Below are positions 1-11,620 of a DNA stretch of 64,000 nt, one piece after another; within the stretch, counting starts at the first letter, position 1; each line of letters opens with the position of its first letter. The stretch is taken from contig OY747709.1 of assembly GCA_963556495.2 (NCBI GenBank), positions 22,345,900 to 22,409,899 on the forward strand. The letters are read 5' to 3'. A program made the position numbers and the translations under genes. Source of the stretch: Valencia hispanica. Its lineage: Eukaryota; Chordata; Actinopteri; Cyprinodontiformes; Valenciidae. The notes under the pieces are model-generated. The model was given only the letters and a program-made list of their open reading frames with translations, was not told where the DNA came from and searched no databases.

Positions 1-1415
1 AGATGCGTATAGCTCATGCAGGCAGTGATACATTTGTTGAGGTTTTTTTTTTTAATGAGCTGAGGTTTCGTTGACAGCTACTTTGAAGCAAACTATGACA
101 CTAAATAGACTGCCACTGCAAAATTGAGGTACCTTTCTCAGTAACTCGCTGCAAGTCTGTAATATATTTTAATAAATCTGAGGAGCAATGGAGAAATGCA
201 CTTTGTGTGAGATCAGCAGCCAACTGAAAGATGAGTTTGATTTGAAACAGTGAAAAAGTAAGCAGCCACACTTATTTTTGCTTTAGGGTAAAATGTGATT
301 ATGCACGGTGGTCTTCAAACAAGGAGATAGTGGAAGGAAATTAAGGCTCTAATAAGTCCATCCCCGCTGAAATACAAAAGTCCTTCCTGCACTCTAAAAG
401 TGGCATGGCTCCCCATTATATTTGCTCAACCATTATTCCTGACTTGATTTTTACAGGCAGCTGATTCCCTCTAATGTGCTTCAAATTGTCACCTGTGTGT
501 CACAAGAAGAGAAAGTAGTAGCACCTGAGGGAGCCGCTCACTGCATTCACCCGAGGCACAGCCAGTGAAGGATAGCAATTACAGAACCAGGACCAGAATC
601 AGCTGCGCTCACAATTACGCTGTCAAAGCGAGTTGACACAGGCAGGCATTTATGCTGTAACTGTGCGCATAAATCAGAGCAGATGTCAGAATAACATGTT
701 GTCACTTCACTTTCTAGAAACTGCTCTGACAATATGCACAATGCAGAAGTCATATCAATCAGAGAACAAGCACACAGTAGGAGCTTGTAACAAACTGCTG
801 GTTGTTATCCAGTTTCTATCTCTGTGTTTTTGTATTTACTTAGCAGAAATATGTTCACAGTGACATTTTGGTTTGGTTTGGACCCAAACATAACTTGGTT
901 GTGATGTTGGTGTGATCAGAATAAAATACAGTCCTGTTTTCCTCAAAAAAAAAAGAATACGTTGCTTTGACCTTAACTGGGAGAAAAATGTGTCGTAAGG
1001 CTTTCACAATGTGTTCACAAAGCTCTAAAATGCTGACATGACAAATCTCTGAAATTAACAAATATGTTAAATCTACACACCTTTTTACATTAGTATTGGT
1101 CACCACAAATAGAAGGGTAGATTAATCGGGACTCATAAAAATGTTGTCATGCATTGAGGGTTTTGATCTAATCTAATGAATTAAAAAGAACAACAGGCTG
1201 TATGGTGATAAAAAAAGGTTTTCATCTTTGTTTCAGAGAAAATGTTAATCTTTAGAGTTAAACCCTTTTTGACAGTTTATTTGAGCTACATATTCTAATG
1301 AACATCAGCAGACTGAACATGTAAGCAGGGGGAGAACCCAAACCAGAAAAATAAGTCTGTGTAAATCATCAATGGCTTTAATTATGTATACAATAAACTG
1401 CTAATATGAACATAC
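1..1415. other. AT-rich single-copy DNA, no gene seen
   Basis: Only short chance open frames occur here, none longer than about 85 codons and none with a recognisable motif or convincing splice signals. I see no repeat family that I can name. Confidence 0.5.
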
Positions 1416-2288
1416 CTATTTACATTTTCCACCATTAGTTAAAAACAAACACAAAGTGTTAAGTATTAACTGTGATCTTATGTAATAGATCAACACTAAA
1501 TAGAGCGTAATAGTTAAGTGGAAGATTATCAAGATTTTCTGTATTATTATTTTACTAATAAGCTGAGAAGTATGGTATGCTTTTGTATTTGGCCCACATG
1601 AGTCTGTACTTTGTATAACCACCTTTAATACAAGTCTTTTTGAGTATATCTCTACCAGTTTTATACATCTGAAGAGTGAAACGTTTGGCTCTGAACTTTG
1701 ACGGGGCCATTCTAACACATCAATACATTCTAATCTAAATAATTCTATTGTAGCTTGGAGTGTTCTGGTTGTTGTTCTTCTGGAAGGGGAAGCTCCACTA
1801 GAAACTCGAGTCTCAAGTTACCTATTTGGACTCTTCATCTTCCTATCAATTATTTCCAGATTTCTTGTCTTCCTGAAAAACATTATCAAAACATAATGTT
1901 GCCTATTAGTTTTCTACCACACCTAACACTTTATATGTAAACCCAAAAGCTCAACTTTTATCTAATCTGAAAAGAACACCTTTATCTACATGTTTTCTGT
2001 ATCCTCTTAACCTTATAGCAAACCTTAAATAGTACTTTTTATGAATTCCTCTCAACACAATTATCTTCCCACTCCTCCACAAAGGCCAGATTTGCACTCT
2101 GCGGGACTAATAGTCAACACATTTTCCGATCTGAGCTATGGATCTCTGTAGCTTCTCCAGAGGTACCATGGGCCACCTGGCTATTTCCCTTATTATTTGA
2201 CTCCATGACTGGGCATTACATTTGGGTGGACAGTCATATCTTGACAGTTTTGCCATACTCTCTCAATTTTCAGGTGATGGATTGAATA

Positions 2289-2625
2289 GTGGGCTGCACA
2301 GTGATGCATTTGGAAGCACTGTTGCCTTGCAGCAAGACGGTCCTGGGTTCAGATCCTGACCTGGGGTCTTTCTGCATTGAATTTACATGTTCTCCCTCTG
2401 GGTGGGTTCCCTCCGGGTACATCGGCTTTCCCACAGTCCAAAAACATGACTTTTAGGTCAATTGGTTAATTCTTAGGTTCATTTCTAAAATTTCCCTTAG
2501 GCATGGTTGTTTGTCCTGTGTCTCTGTGTTGCCTCTCGCCAGATGACTGCTGGAGATAGGCACCAGTCCCCCCAGCAACCCTGCTTAGGATAGATGGTAT
2601 AGATAATGGATGAATGGATGGATGG
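2289..2625 (+). mobile_element. tRNA-like SINE with GGAT-repeat tail
   Basis: The copy starts 'gtgggctgcacagtg', carries a box-B-like promoter motif 'ggttcagatcc' near 2345, a central conserved body, and ends in an 'atggatgaatggatgg' tail. The flanks 'ggattgaata' (before) and 'ggattaaata' (after) look like a slightly mutated target-site duplication. It is inserted in the helix-turn-helix part of an old Tc1 element. A better-preserved copy lies on the minus strand at 23380..23760. The tail resembles that of the RTE LINE ending near 35300. Confidence 0.75.
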
Positions 2626-3056
2626 ATTAAATACTGCTCTTTAAGATGTTCAAAGTTATAATATTGTTTTATTTCCTAACCCAGCCTCAAACATCTTTAC
2701 AACTTTATCTCTGGTCTGTATGCTGTGCTCCTTGGCCTTAATGATGCTATTTGTTCACTAATGTACCCTTCATGCAACCTCTGAGGCCTTCACAGAACAA
2801 CTTTATGTAAACTAAGATTGAATTACACACAGGTGAATTCCATTCAAAAATTACTGCTGAAAGGAAGGCAATGGATTTTCTTCAGGATATCAGAGCAAAG
2901 GGGGTAGAATACAAATGCATGGCTTATTCTCAGATTTTTAATAATAAAACATTTTTCAAACCATGTATAATTTTCATTCCACTTACTTCACAGCTATATT
3001 ATTCTGTCTATACATAGAAGCTTGTGGTTTGAATGTGACGAAATGTGAAAAAGGTC

Positions 3057-3146
3057 TACACTGCAATAACAATATATTTAAAAAATACGAAGAAATGTCT
3101 ACAACAAGGGATTTTTACTTTCTTGAAAATCGTTTTTTGCAGTGTA
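3057..3146. mobile_element. 90-bp miniature element inside the Tc1 terminus
   Basis: The segment begins 'tacactgcaa' and ends 'ttgcagtgta', a perfect 10-base terminal inverted repeat. It interrupts the right terminal repeat of the old Tc1 element: the motif expected as 'aaaaagttcaaggggtatg' is split after 'aaaaaggt' and resumes at 'ggggtatg'. It has no coding capacity. I could not define a clean target duplication. Confidence 0.6.
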
Positions 3147-3174
3147 GGGGTATGAATGTTTTCGCCATCACTGT

Positions 3175-6055
3175 AAGGTCTTGCAATAATTATAAGCCGT
3201 AGTTGCTATATAAATTATATCCTATTTGTATATATCCTATTTATCCAATTCCACCTATGGGTGAATATTTAAAGAATGAAATTGCTTACAGAACGTTCCA
3301 GAAGCAAGTTTTTCTGAAATTTTCTTCTGAGTGCATCAGTAGCTAAACTCATCTAATAAAAGGCACAAAACCATTCCCGCATAACAACATCCTTGCTTTG
3401 AGCAGATTTCAAATACACAGTACTTTTATAGGAAAAAGTGTACTATCCCAACCACAGAAAAGATATAAAGAGACCCCAGCAAACTACAGTTGTTATTTAT
3501 AAGCACAGCATCAGTCTCCACCACTTTGTTGTTTGTGTGCCTGCCCTGATGACAGCATTATAGACAAGATACAAATGATTTGCTAGCACAGTGAGAATAC
3601 CACGTTAGATGCTAACAACTCTAAAGGTTCTTATTACCTCATCAGGGTTAAACTACAGGCCTATTCTATTTTTTTATGAATCTGCACTTAATTGACATTA
3701 GACTGAATTAGTATCGACTAAATATAGATTCTTTAGAATATAGTTTGTGATTTCTCCAAACTTCTCATTTTCACATTCTCTTGAGCCCTAAATAGTGTTA
3801 CACCTCTTCTTGTGGGCTGGAAGTATTGTAAAGGAAAACACACATTGAGGCCGCCACAGTGCATCTGGTCACATTAGTGCTGTCACTTGCCGCCTTTAAC
3901 ACACATTAGATGCATCTCGTTAAGGTGCAAAACAATGAGAGATTTGTGAATTCCTGCCTTGGATAATTTTAGCAGAATTACTGATGGTTTGATCCCTGTT
4001 GCCCTTCACACACTTGCCGTTAACAGTTTGCAGGTTTTAGCAAAGAAAGAACTGAACTTTTGAAACATGGGGGCTAGTTATTCTTGTTACACGAACATTT
4101 ACCTCTAAATTTGAGTGGTCTTAGGCCCAAAGTTGAGCTCCATTTCAACAACATGAAATGTGAGTATTAGGAACAACCGGTAGACAGAAAAAGTAACAGC
4201 TTTCTTACAATAATATTTGTCAGATTACCCATGTATATTTCAGTTAACATTGTCTTAATCTGATTTAAAAAAGCCTGATGCAGCAAATTAAATAGGGAAG
4301 CCAAAAACCAACATGTATGAAGTACAGCCTAAGGACATGGTGTTTGCACTAACAACAGAACACAATGCTTCAAAACCATTGTTTATAAACAAACTGCATA
4401 ACTCTAAAAGTCATCAGTGATGGGATCCAAACTAGCCTCACAATCTATTTATAGGTATAACCCTAGAATTGAACAAAATTGTAAGACCTCTTGCCATCTT
4501 TAAAATTACATCTGCACATGCATGAAAACTCTCACCCAGTTCCCTCTTTGTAACTCTTACACTATAGTGGGTGATTAATGGTTTACTGTGTGTTGCAAAG
4601 TTCAAATACCAGCGAGTCTGAGGTCAGAGCAGGTTAAAGTCTCCTAACGGCTCCACACAGCTACATGGGATTCATTATCAGACATGACACCTGCCAGTGT
4701 AAAACCTCCCCGTCTCAGTGTAAAACCTCAGAAAATTGTAGGTCTGACAATCACTTCACTCTCTGCTCCATTTAAGTGCCGTTTCTGCACTTGCTGTTTT
4801 CAGTCACTTACCGGACTTTCCTCTCTCCCCATCTGACCTCCTCTCCTCTTCAGAGGGGAGCTTTCCTAAAGATTCCAGGATCTGTCAGGTCTGTGCTGGA
4901 CTATTTCAAAAATAGAAACACACAAAAATATTTTCTTCTTTCTCTTCAATAGTGGTTTTCACTCAAAGCTGAGCCATCTTCAGCAGTTTGTCCCTGAAGT
5001 CATGCTCAGCCGACACCAGGAAATACATCCAGGCTGTGTCTTTTCTTTCTCTGAATACCTGTTCAAGGCAACTCCCACAGGATCAGTGATACAGTACACC
5101 AGGCCCCTCCCTAAACACAAATAGTTTGGGTAAGGAAGAAGAGGAGCTCAGCAGGGCCGTTACTATGATTTTCCCACATCAATCAAGCATGTGTGTGCAC
5201 ACATGTACCCGACAAGACCAGTGAGGAAGGGAGTAAAACCTAATGTGTGTCAGCTCACAGGCCGGTGAACGTTGATTTGAATCTTGTCTGAGACCAGGCG
5301 CCTGCACAGCAACAGGTCTGCCAGCTGATGACTTTGTACGCTTATACTTTGACACGTAATGTCTTTTCCTACAACTTTTTTCAAGGCTGCAAGTTTTGGA
5401 TTGACTTCTACAAGAAATTTTAGAGATTTAGAGTTGTAATTAAAAGAGTATTTAGACACGAATTCATAGATATCAAAGAGGATAATATAATAATCTTGTG
5501 GATTAGGTAACATGTCTGTTAAAACTGTACTGTAAATTGGAGTTTAAAATTTTTACATTTCATTGTTAAAATAGCTTTCCAATTTGTTTCAAATGCATTT
5601 GCTTCATTTTTGTGACTGGTACAGAAGGAAACAAGGAAGACTTACTCATTAAAGAAAGCAAACCTAAAATAAAACAGCACAACGACAGAAGATAAAGCAT
5701 TGTAAATAATCAAAAAAGAAATTCCAATCCTTCATTTATTATCAGCTCTATAGTAAATAAGTTACATTAAATACTTGAAGCTGAACCAATGCAACAAAGT
5801 AAAGCAAAAAAACTAAACTACATCTGAAAATATGGTTGAGTGTACAAAGTTGGACACTTTTCTTGCAAAGTAAAATTCCTTAAAATAAAATGAACTCTTA
5901 GTTCCACAATCTAACATTTAGAAAAATCCAAACCATAAGAAATAATTTTCTTCTTTTATAAAATTACATATTGGTACAAATACGGGTAGCTTTCCTGTTA
6001 ATACTTTTCACAACTTTTTCTTGTCAAAAGGACAGCAGTTAGTTTTCTTCTATAA
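3175..6055. other. Single-copy AT-rich DNA, no gene seen
   Basis: There is no convincing gene. The stretch 3830..4010 is of mixed composition and could be a conserved non-coding element, but nothing in one sequence can prove it. A short direct repeat 'cagtgtaaaacctc' occurs twice at about 4695..4730. The 87-codon minus-strand frame at 5250..5513 has no recognisable domain. Confidence 0.45.
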
Positions 6056-6059
6056 CCTT

Positions 6060-6700
6060 TCATAACCCTGGAGTATACAGAGAGGGATCTTTGACATTTA
6101 ATCTTTGCAAATTTTCTCTAGATCAACCAGAAAGATGGCTCCTCTTTTATTATCTCACATATCCACATGATTATTTAACAGGATCTTAGTAAAGTAAGAA
6201 TACTGATTTTGTGTCTGGCAGTACATTCCTGGGTTATGGTAATTTGGGCATATGCTGTGGATTATTGTGTTGATGAAAGACCCGATAGCTGCCCAATTCT
6301 TGCTTAAGTGTCGACCCAACCAGATTTTAATTTAAAATGTCCTGGTATTTGAAGGAGTTCGTGATGCCAAGAATAATGCTTCCAATAAATTTTTTTAAAC
6401 AGGCCCATAGCATCACATATCCTACACCATACTTAACAATGGGCATGAGGTGCTATTCCACACATTCCTCTTTAGTTTCACAACAAAACCACCCCAGTGC
6501 TTGTTGCCAATAATTTTCAATCTCAGACCTATCTGATCAAAGTCCACAAGTCCAGAAAAAGTTCCAATTGTGTGTAAGAAACCCTGAATTTTCACACTTC
6601 TTATGGTAGAGCAGAACAATGATTTTTTTTCCCGCATTTTTCCCAGACAATCATTTGACATGTAGATAGCATCTGGTTACTTGGTGACACCAAGATGACA
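6060..6700 (-). mobile_element. Degenerate Tc1-like transposase relic
   Basis: The plus strand reads like the reverse complement of a Tc1-type transposase gene. There is a segment around 6395..6440 like the conserved 'map of GGGS-MVWG' region, then 'ctgatcaaagtccacaagtcc' near 6532..6553, and 'tacttggtgacacc' near 6677..6690, a motif typical of the N-terminal half of another Tc1 family. All frames are interrupted; the longest open piece is 79 codons at 6422..6661. No terminal repeats could be placed, so the boundaries are approximate. Confidence 0.42.
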
Positions 6701-8204
6701 CTCTTTGCTTTTCTCACTTGCCTTAAAACATCAGAAAAGTAAGGGGTAGCAATTAAGCAACTATGTAAAGAGGCTTTTTCCTACACAAGTGTCTGAATGT
6801 CTGTTCTTTTACATCTTTTACAGACAATATTGAAGAAACCTTAACTGTCTGGGCAGAAGTGTGATATTTGACAACAATATCTTTCTATGCACAAACATGG
6901 CTGCTATGAAAACTTTTTTTTTTTTATATTTCTTCAAAATGTTTGAGAGAAGGATTGAAAATGGCACTGAAAATTGAAAATGGGTTCCTAGGTCTGCTGC
7001 CTGCTCGTCTGTGTTTGGCTGAACTCAGTTAACAGAGTAAACACTAAAACTGAAGGCAAAATACACCACTAGTTTTTTGAGACAACAGACAAGAGTGTGA
7101 GGCTTTGTCAAAATGTGAATATGTGCATAAATGTATGCGGTGATTTCACATCATGATAATACTCAAAGGACTGCAACAAATAAAAAGAAGAGAGTTTCAG
7201 AGATGGATTGTATGGCCCGAGCAACTGAGCAAAATGATGATATTGTATTTATTCCTCTGAGCAAAGCACAACATCTTAATGACAGTATTCTTGCTGCAGT
7301 CCTGTTTGGATTTGCTCACTGGACTGTAACATATCTTGCAGAGGACAGGCCAGAGCTCAGACACAAGCAAAAGTACTACTCAGCATGTCTCTTGGATTTC
7401 CTAATTAAAAGTGTCCACTTGCCAAGCACTGGCTATTTACATTATAACAACCATAACAGTAAACTACAGTGATCAGAGGACAGCAAGGACAATTGGCCAG
7501 CTGATGCAGCAAAACTATTTAGTTTACCTCTATCATTCTGCAAATTCTTTAGAATCGTGGATGCCAGAATGAAATGAACTTAGAGTATCATCCTTTAAAT
7601 GAAAATCGATTGAGGCAGCCGATCTCTTAGTAGTCATTTACAGAACATGTCAAAGAAAGTGAGGCAGTTTCATATAGCCAATAATAATAATGTCAACTTT
7701 GCAGTTTTGAATGAGATAAATTCGTACAAAATAGGCCACAAGGGAAAGATTAGCAATTTATTAAACATGCATGCATTTACTGTAAATGTGGATGGCCAAA
7801 CTTTTTATCAATGTATTTCCTACTAATTAGCACTTCATGAATAAGGATGTATTCGCACCAGGAAGGTTCATTAATTCACTTGCTTTGGTCGGACCAAATG
7901 TTGTGTTTTTTTGTTTCGTTTTTTTTGTTTCGTTTTTCTGCGGTTCCTATTCACACTCTAAGTAAATGCAACAGGACCAGAGTTTCTCAACAAAAACACA
8001 CGCATGCTAAGTTCTTTCAGCTATTTGACAGTAAAACAAACCAGGAAGTCATTGGAAAATAGGTCAACATAAACAATGGGGAGTGCTGTTCTTACCGTCT
8101 TTCTGGCTTTATGGTTAATAAACATGGGTTGTCTTAATCGAATATTTTCCGTATTTGACCGTTTAAAAAAAAATTTTTTTCCCCTGCAGTCCTTCACAAA
8201 CGTA
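6701..8204. other. Single-copy DNA with an unassigned 113-codon frame
   Basis: A plus-strand frame at 7131..7472 is open for 113 codons, but it shows no domain I recognise and no convincing splice sites, so I do not call it a gene. The region also has poly-T runs near 6905 and 7905..7940. No repeat family was identified. Confidence 0.4.
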
Positions 8205-8420
8205 TTTTCATATTGGAGTTTTAACTAATAGAACAACACAAAGTTGTGCATAGTTGTGAAGTGGAAGAGCAATCATTAATATATATATTTTTTTACACAT
8301 ACAAATTGGGACATGTGGCCTGCATTTGTATTCAGTGCCTGTCAATACTTTGTAAAATCACCATTTGCTGGAATTACAGCTGCACATCTGTGTCTCTATT
8401 AAATTAAACAGCTATGTTTT
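8205..8420 (-). mobile_element. Tc1-like terminal fragment
   Basis: This is the left terminal part of the same old Tc1 family as 1420..3174. Diagnostic pieces are 'aacaacacaaagttgtgcat', 'gtgaagtggaag', 'gcatttgtattcag' and 'tcaatactttgtaaaatcacc' followed by 'ggaattacagctgcacatc'. The element breaks off after about 8420; no other end is visible nearby. Confidence 0.6.
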
Positions 8421-10215
8421 GCAGTTCACTAACTGTGCTCACATTCAACGCTTGGGATACTTGCTTGTAACAGGCCAGCCTTTTGTGGAGGGATTTATAG
8501 TAGAGATGAAGGCATAGGCGGAGAATGGTGGAAGCAGCAATTGTTCATTGGTCTACATATAACACAGCTCAATGGACAAGTAACGACATGTCAAGCCTTT
8601 CAACAGCAACAAAAATCTAATATTTCCTCTGACAAATGGCAGCTTTTAATAGGCTCAGCTGTTAAAGGACGAAACTATTATGTACCCCTATGTGAGTTTA
8701 CCTAAAACCTGGTATAGGAATCCCTCACACTCTCCCTCCTGGGAGCTTTAAATGTTGTCCAGACCCCCTGGGGAGCTATAACCCAAACACCCTGGAGAGG
8801 ACATACAATCCTAATAAAATACATTTAAGATTGTAGAAGTAATGTGAACAATTGAGAAAAGCTATAATGCTATAATGTTTTAATATTTACAGTATGCAAG
8901 ACATTCTGTACCATGAAGATTAATTGAAGAGAATAGTCTTATTGATTACTAAAATTATTAATGTTTTGTGCAGTTCGTATTTCTCTTTAAATTTCTAATA
9001 CATTCTGTTGGTATTTTGTTTTTCTGTCCAAAGTAATAAGAACAGAGGGGTAATGTGAAAGGGGTTTGTGGGTGGGCAAAGTAATGAAAAGCTGCAAAAG
9101 TCCAGCTTGCCAGGAGTTGTATTGGTAAAGGCTGAAGAACCTTCACTTCATATGGTATGTTACCTGACTACTTAGATTGCCTTGTGTTTGCTTATCCAGA
9201 AGCAGGAGTCACAACAATTGTGAAGAATGAAAATGCAATGTTTGTATTGGTTCTCTGTGAAAATACCATTTTAAATAGATTTCAAATTTTTTTATTACAT
9301 ATTTCCCACATTACACTTATTTTTAATGGTTACTTAGTAGTTTGATCTATTATGAGAATAGGAAACACGTGTCTGTCTTTGGCTAAACCTTCTGCTCTTG
9401 TATGTTTTCAATCTACCGATTATTTCAGAGGATCTTCAAACGTCTCAAACAACGAGCTCAGCTCATTTCAGTTTTTTATCTACTTCCAGCCTTAATCAGT
9501 GCTTTCACCAGACATCAGGTGCTGCTTAGGTCTAAATCCAAGGACCCAGCTCCAACACCAGATGCCAGCAAAGATTCACTGCCAGTGGGCCTGTTTTTTA
9601 AATGGTCATCAGAAGGGCGAGTAGACGGTAATAATACCAGTGACTCATTGCACCAGACCTGCTAGCATCATGTCAGGCCTGAATCCAAGGTGGGTTCTAG
9701 AAATAGAAGGCATACCTCTACATCACCTTGCCTCAGTGATGCACAAATGGGTGTCTAAAATCTAATGAGGAGTTTGTCAGGCCCTAAAAGTTCGGGGAAT
9801 GTTTAATTATAACTAAACATATACAAAATCAAGAGAACAAGATGATACCAATTTACCAATTCATGTTTTTTTTAATATGAGATTAATTAAAAAATCTTTA
9901 CTAATGAGAATTAATTTTCCTCAATTCAATATTAGTGAAATAAAAAACACTGCTATTTTCATTCACAGTCATTTATTCACAACACAACTGTTGAAGAGGA
10001 TGAATTACCCAAACAACTTTAAAGAAGAAACTAGTAGGACAGCTTTGGGAAACACTTCATTAACAGTTTTCAAAATCAGACAAAGAAACAAAGATAATCT
10101 GTGCAAACACAAAAAACAGTTTTTAAATTATGAGTTTATTCAATAAGTAAAAGAAAGTTCACCACCAACCTGGCTTTATGTAAAAAGAAATCATGGACAT
10201 TGTTAAACTTTATAG
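8421..10215. other. Single-copy AT-rich DNA, no firm gene
   Basis: The plus-strand frame at 9402..9665 (87 codons) ends in a moderately GC-rich part (9510..9663). It has no recognisable domain and only a weak possible acceptor ('catcag' at about 9517), so it stays unassigned. The frame at 9877..10146 is AT-rich and looks like chance. Confidence 0.4.
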
Positions 10216-11137
10216 TAGGGCTGTAATCAACCAAAGAAATTATTGGTCCACTGAAACCCTGAAATTCCGACCAGAAATCGACTAATTTGCGGGGGTGGGG
10301 TGGGGGGGCTTGCGCTTTGCTCTGACAGCATTTTGCATTATGTTCATCTGCGCAATATAATATGCCATGATTACTGCAATTGCACTAAACGGCAAGGCAA
10401 TTCAGGGACAATGATCTTTATTAAACATGCCAGATCAAGACAAGTACAAACGGAATAAAGCTGTGCATTGGGCTCAAAACAAAGACTGTGGGCACGGGGC
10501 AATTGCGCATTAAGCAATAAAATAAAATAAATTAAAAACCCAACCAAATCCAGCACTGTTCTGCAGGCTGCGCACGGGGGGAGTGCGCACGGGTAACTGG
10601 TGTGTGTCTGTAAATGGAGCTAGACAGACAACCGGTTTATGTGGGAGTTCTTTTGATTACTGTTTTGTACGGCGTGATTACGGCCAACAGCAGTCGGCAT
10701 TAAAGCATTCGATTGCAACCATTGTCTGCATCTATCGGAGAACATTATAATATTTAAAACATCATGTTTTTACACGTTTTTTTCCCGCTACCATTTATTG
10801 CGTTCCGGGACCTGTGCGCGTCTCTGGCCATGCCTGCGCTGTCATGTACTTTGCGTTCCGGCAACCTAATGATTTACAAATTAAGCACTGAAGCCACAGC
10901 ACGTTGAATAACGTGGACGTTCTTCGATCTCCCTGTAGACTGTTAAAGCAATATCACACGAGAGGCAGCGCTGTTGTAGCCTACTCTAACATCAGCACCG
11001 ATCAGCTCTCATAGAATGTCTCTTGTCCAATCAAATTTCAAAAATTAACACGGCATAAAATCGACCAATCAGAATCTTGGTAGACTCAGAATGCATCGAC
11101 CAATAAGTGACCACTCGACTAGGACTTTTCAGCCCTA
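10216..11137 (-). mobile_element. hAT-type non-autonomous element, copy 1
   Basis: This 922-bp element starts 'tagggctgtaatc' and ends with the inverted 'cagcccta'. It is flanked by a perfect 8-bp duplication 'ctttatag' (10208..10215 and 11138..11145). An 8-bp duplication with T at position 2 and A at position 7 is typical of Ac-type hAT transposition. It is homologous along its whole length to 44006..44940, in the opposite orientation. The strand given is relative to that copy. It contains no transposase; a 61-codon frame inside (10371..10556) is discussed under rejected items. Confidence 0.88.
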
Positions 11138-11184
11138 CTTTATAGGAGTGAAATTACTCCAATGGTGCATTAAAAACTAAAATA

Positions 11185-11620
11185 GGGGGGTCACAAAATA
11201 ACTCTGAACAATAACTGAAGCACTGGAGACCTCATATATCTCAGATAAGGTCAGTGTACTCGATTAAGAAAAAAATGGGCCAAACCCTGGGACTTAGTTA
11301 CATTTGAGATGTGGCATGAACTTTAACAGGTTCTTAATGCTCAAAAAATGTCCAAAGTGGCTGAACTGAAACAATTTCGCAAATAAGAGTGGCCCACAAT
11401 TCCTCCACAACAACATAATAGACTGATGGCTAGTTATCGCCTAATGGCGCCGTTGCTGTCAAGATTGGTTTGAGAGTTAAGATTTCTTTTCACATGGGAC
11501 CAGATTGGTTTGGATAGATTTTTCCCTTAACAATTATCATTTGACAACTAATGAAAAGATAATTTGCAGGAGTTTTTATAAAGTGATAGCTCAAGATCAG
11601 AAAAACATGCACACGTTCAC
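11185..11620 (+). mobile_element. Internally deleted Tc1-like relic
   Basis: A piece of the N-terminal half of a Tc1-type transposase gene (about 11190..11255) is joined directly to the C-terminal end (about 11285..11470). The C-terminal piece translates on the plus strand to recognisable segments such as FEMWHEL, VAELKQF, EW..IPPQ and RLMASYR, but stop codons interrupt it. The 3' terminal repeat, with 'tttcccttaa', follows to about 11620. It belongs to the same family as the relic at 27960..28470. Confidence 0.65.

Larger units (their letters stand above)
1420..3174 (-). mobile_element. Ancient Tc1-like element, degenerate and interrupted
   Basis: This is a heavily decayed Tc1/mariner transposon whose transposase ran on the minus strand. 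Read on the plus strand it has the order of such an element: a decayed left terminal repeat (about 1480..1590), the C-terminal half of the gene (a stretch meaning 'SPDLNPIE'-type sequence near 1690..1760), the helix-turn-helix half near 2080..2290 and 2630..2780, and a right terminal repeat ending in a form of 'cactgta' near 3174. Stops and indels break every frame, so it encodes nothing now. A SINE (2289..2625) and a small miniature element (3057..3146) sit inside it, so it is older than both. The right-end motif 'ggggtatgaat' matches the Tc1 relic near 33.4 kb. The left boundary is uncertain by about 50 bases. Confidence 0.72.

Noticed and set aside
7131..7472. 113-codon plus-strand frame
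   Set aside because: It shows no domain, no splice context and no neighbouring coding signal.
9402..9665. Possible terminal exon ending at the stop near 9663
   Set aside because: The candidate acceptor lacks a pyrimidine tract and the peptide is not recognisable. It is mentioned only in the region note.
10371..10556. 61-codon frame shared by both hAT-type copies (10371..10556 and 44616..44807)
   Set aside because: The five or so amino-acid differences between copies correspond to nearly all the base differences in this stretch, so there is no sign of selection on protein. The frame persists only because the copies are recent.
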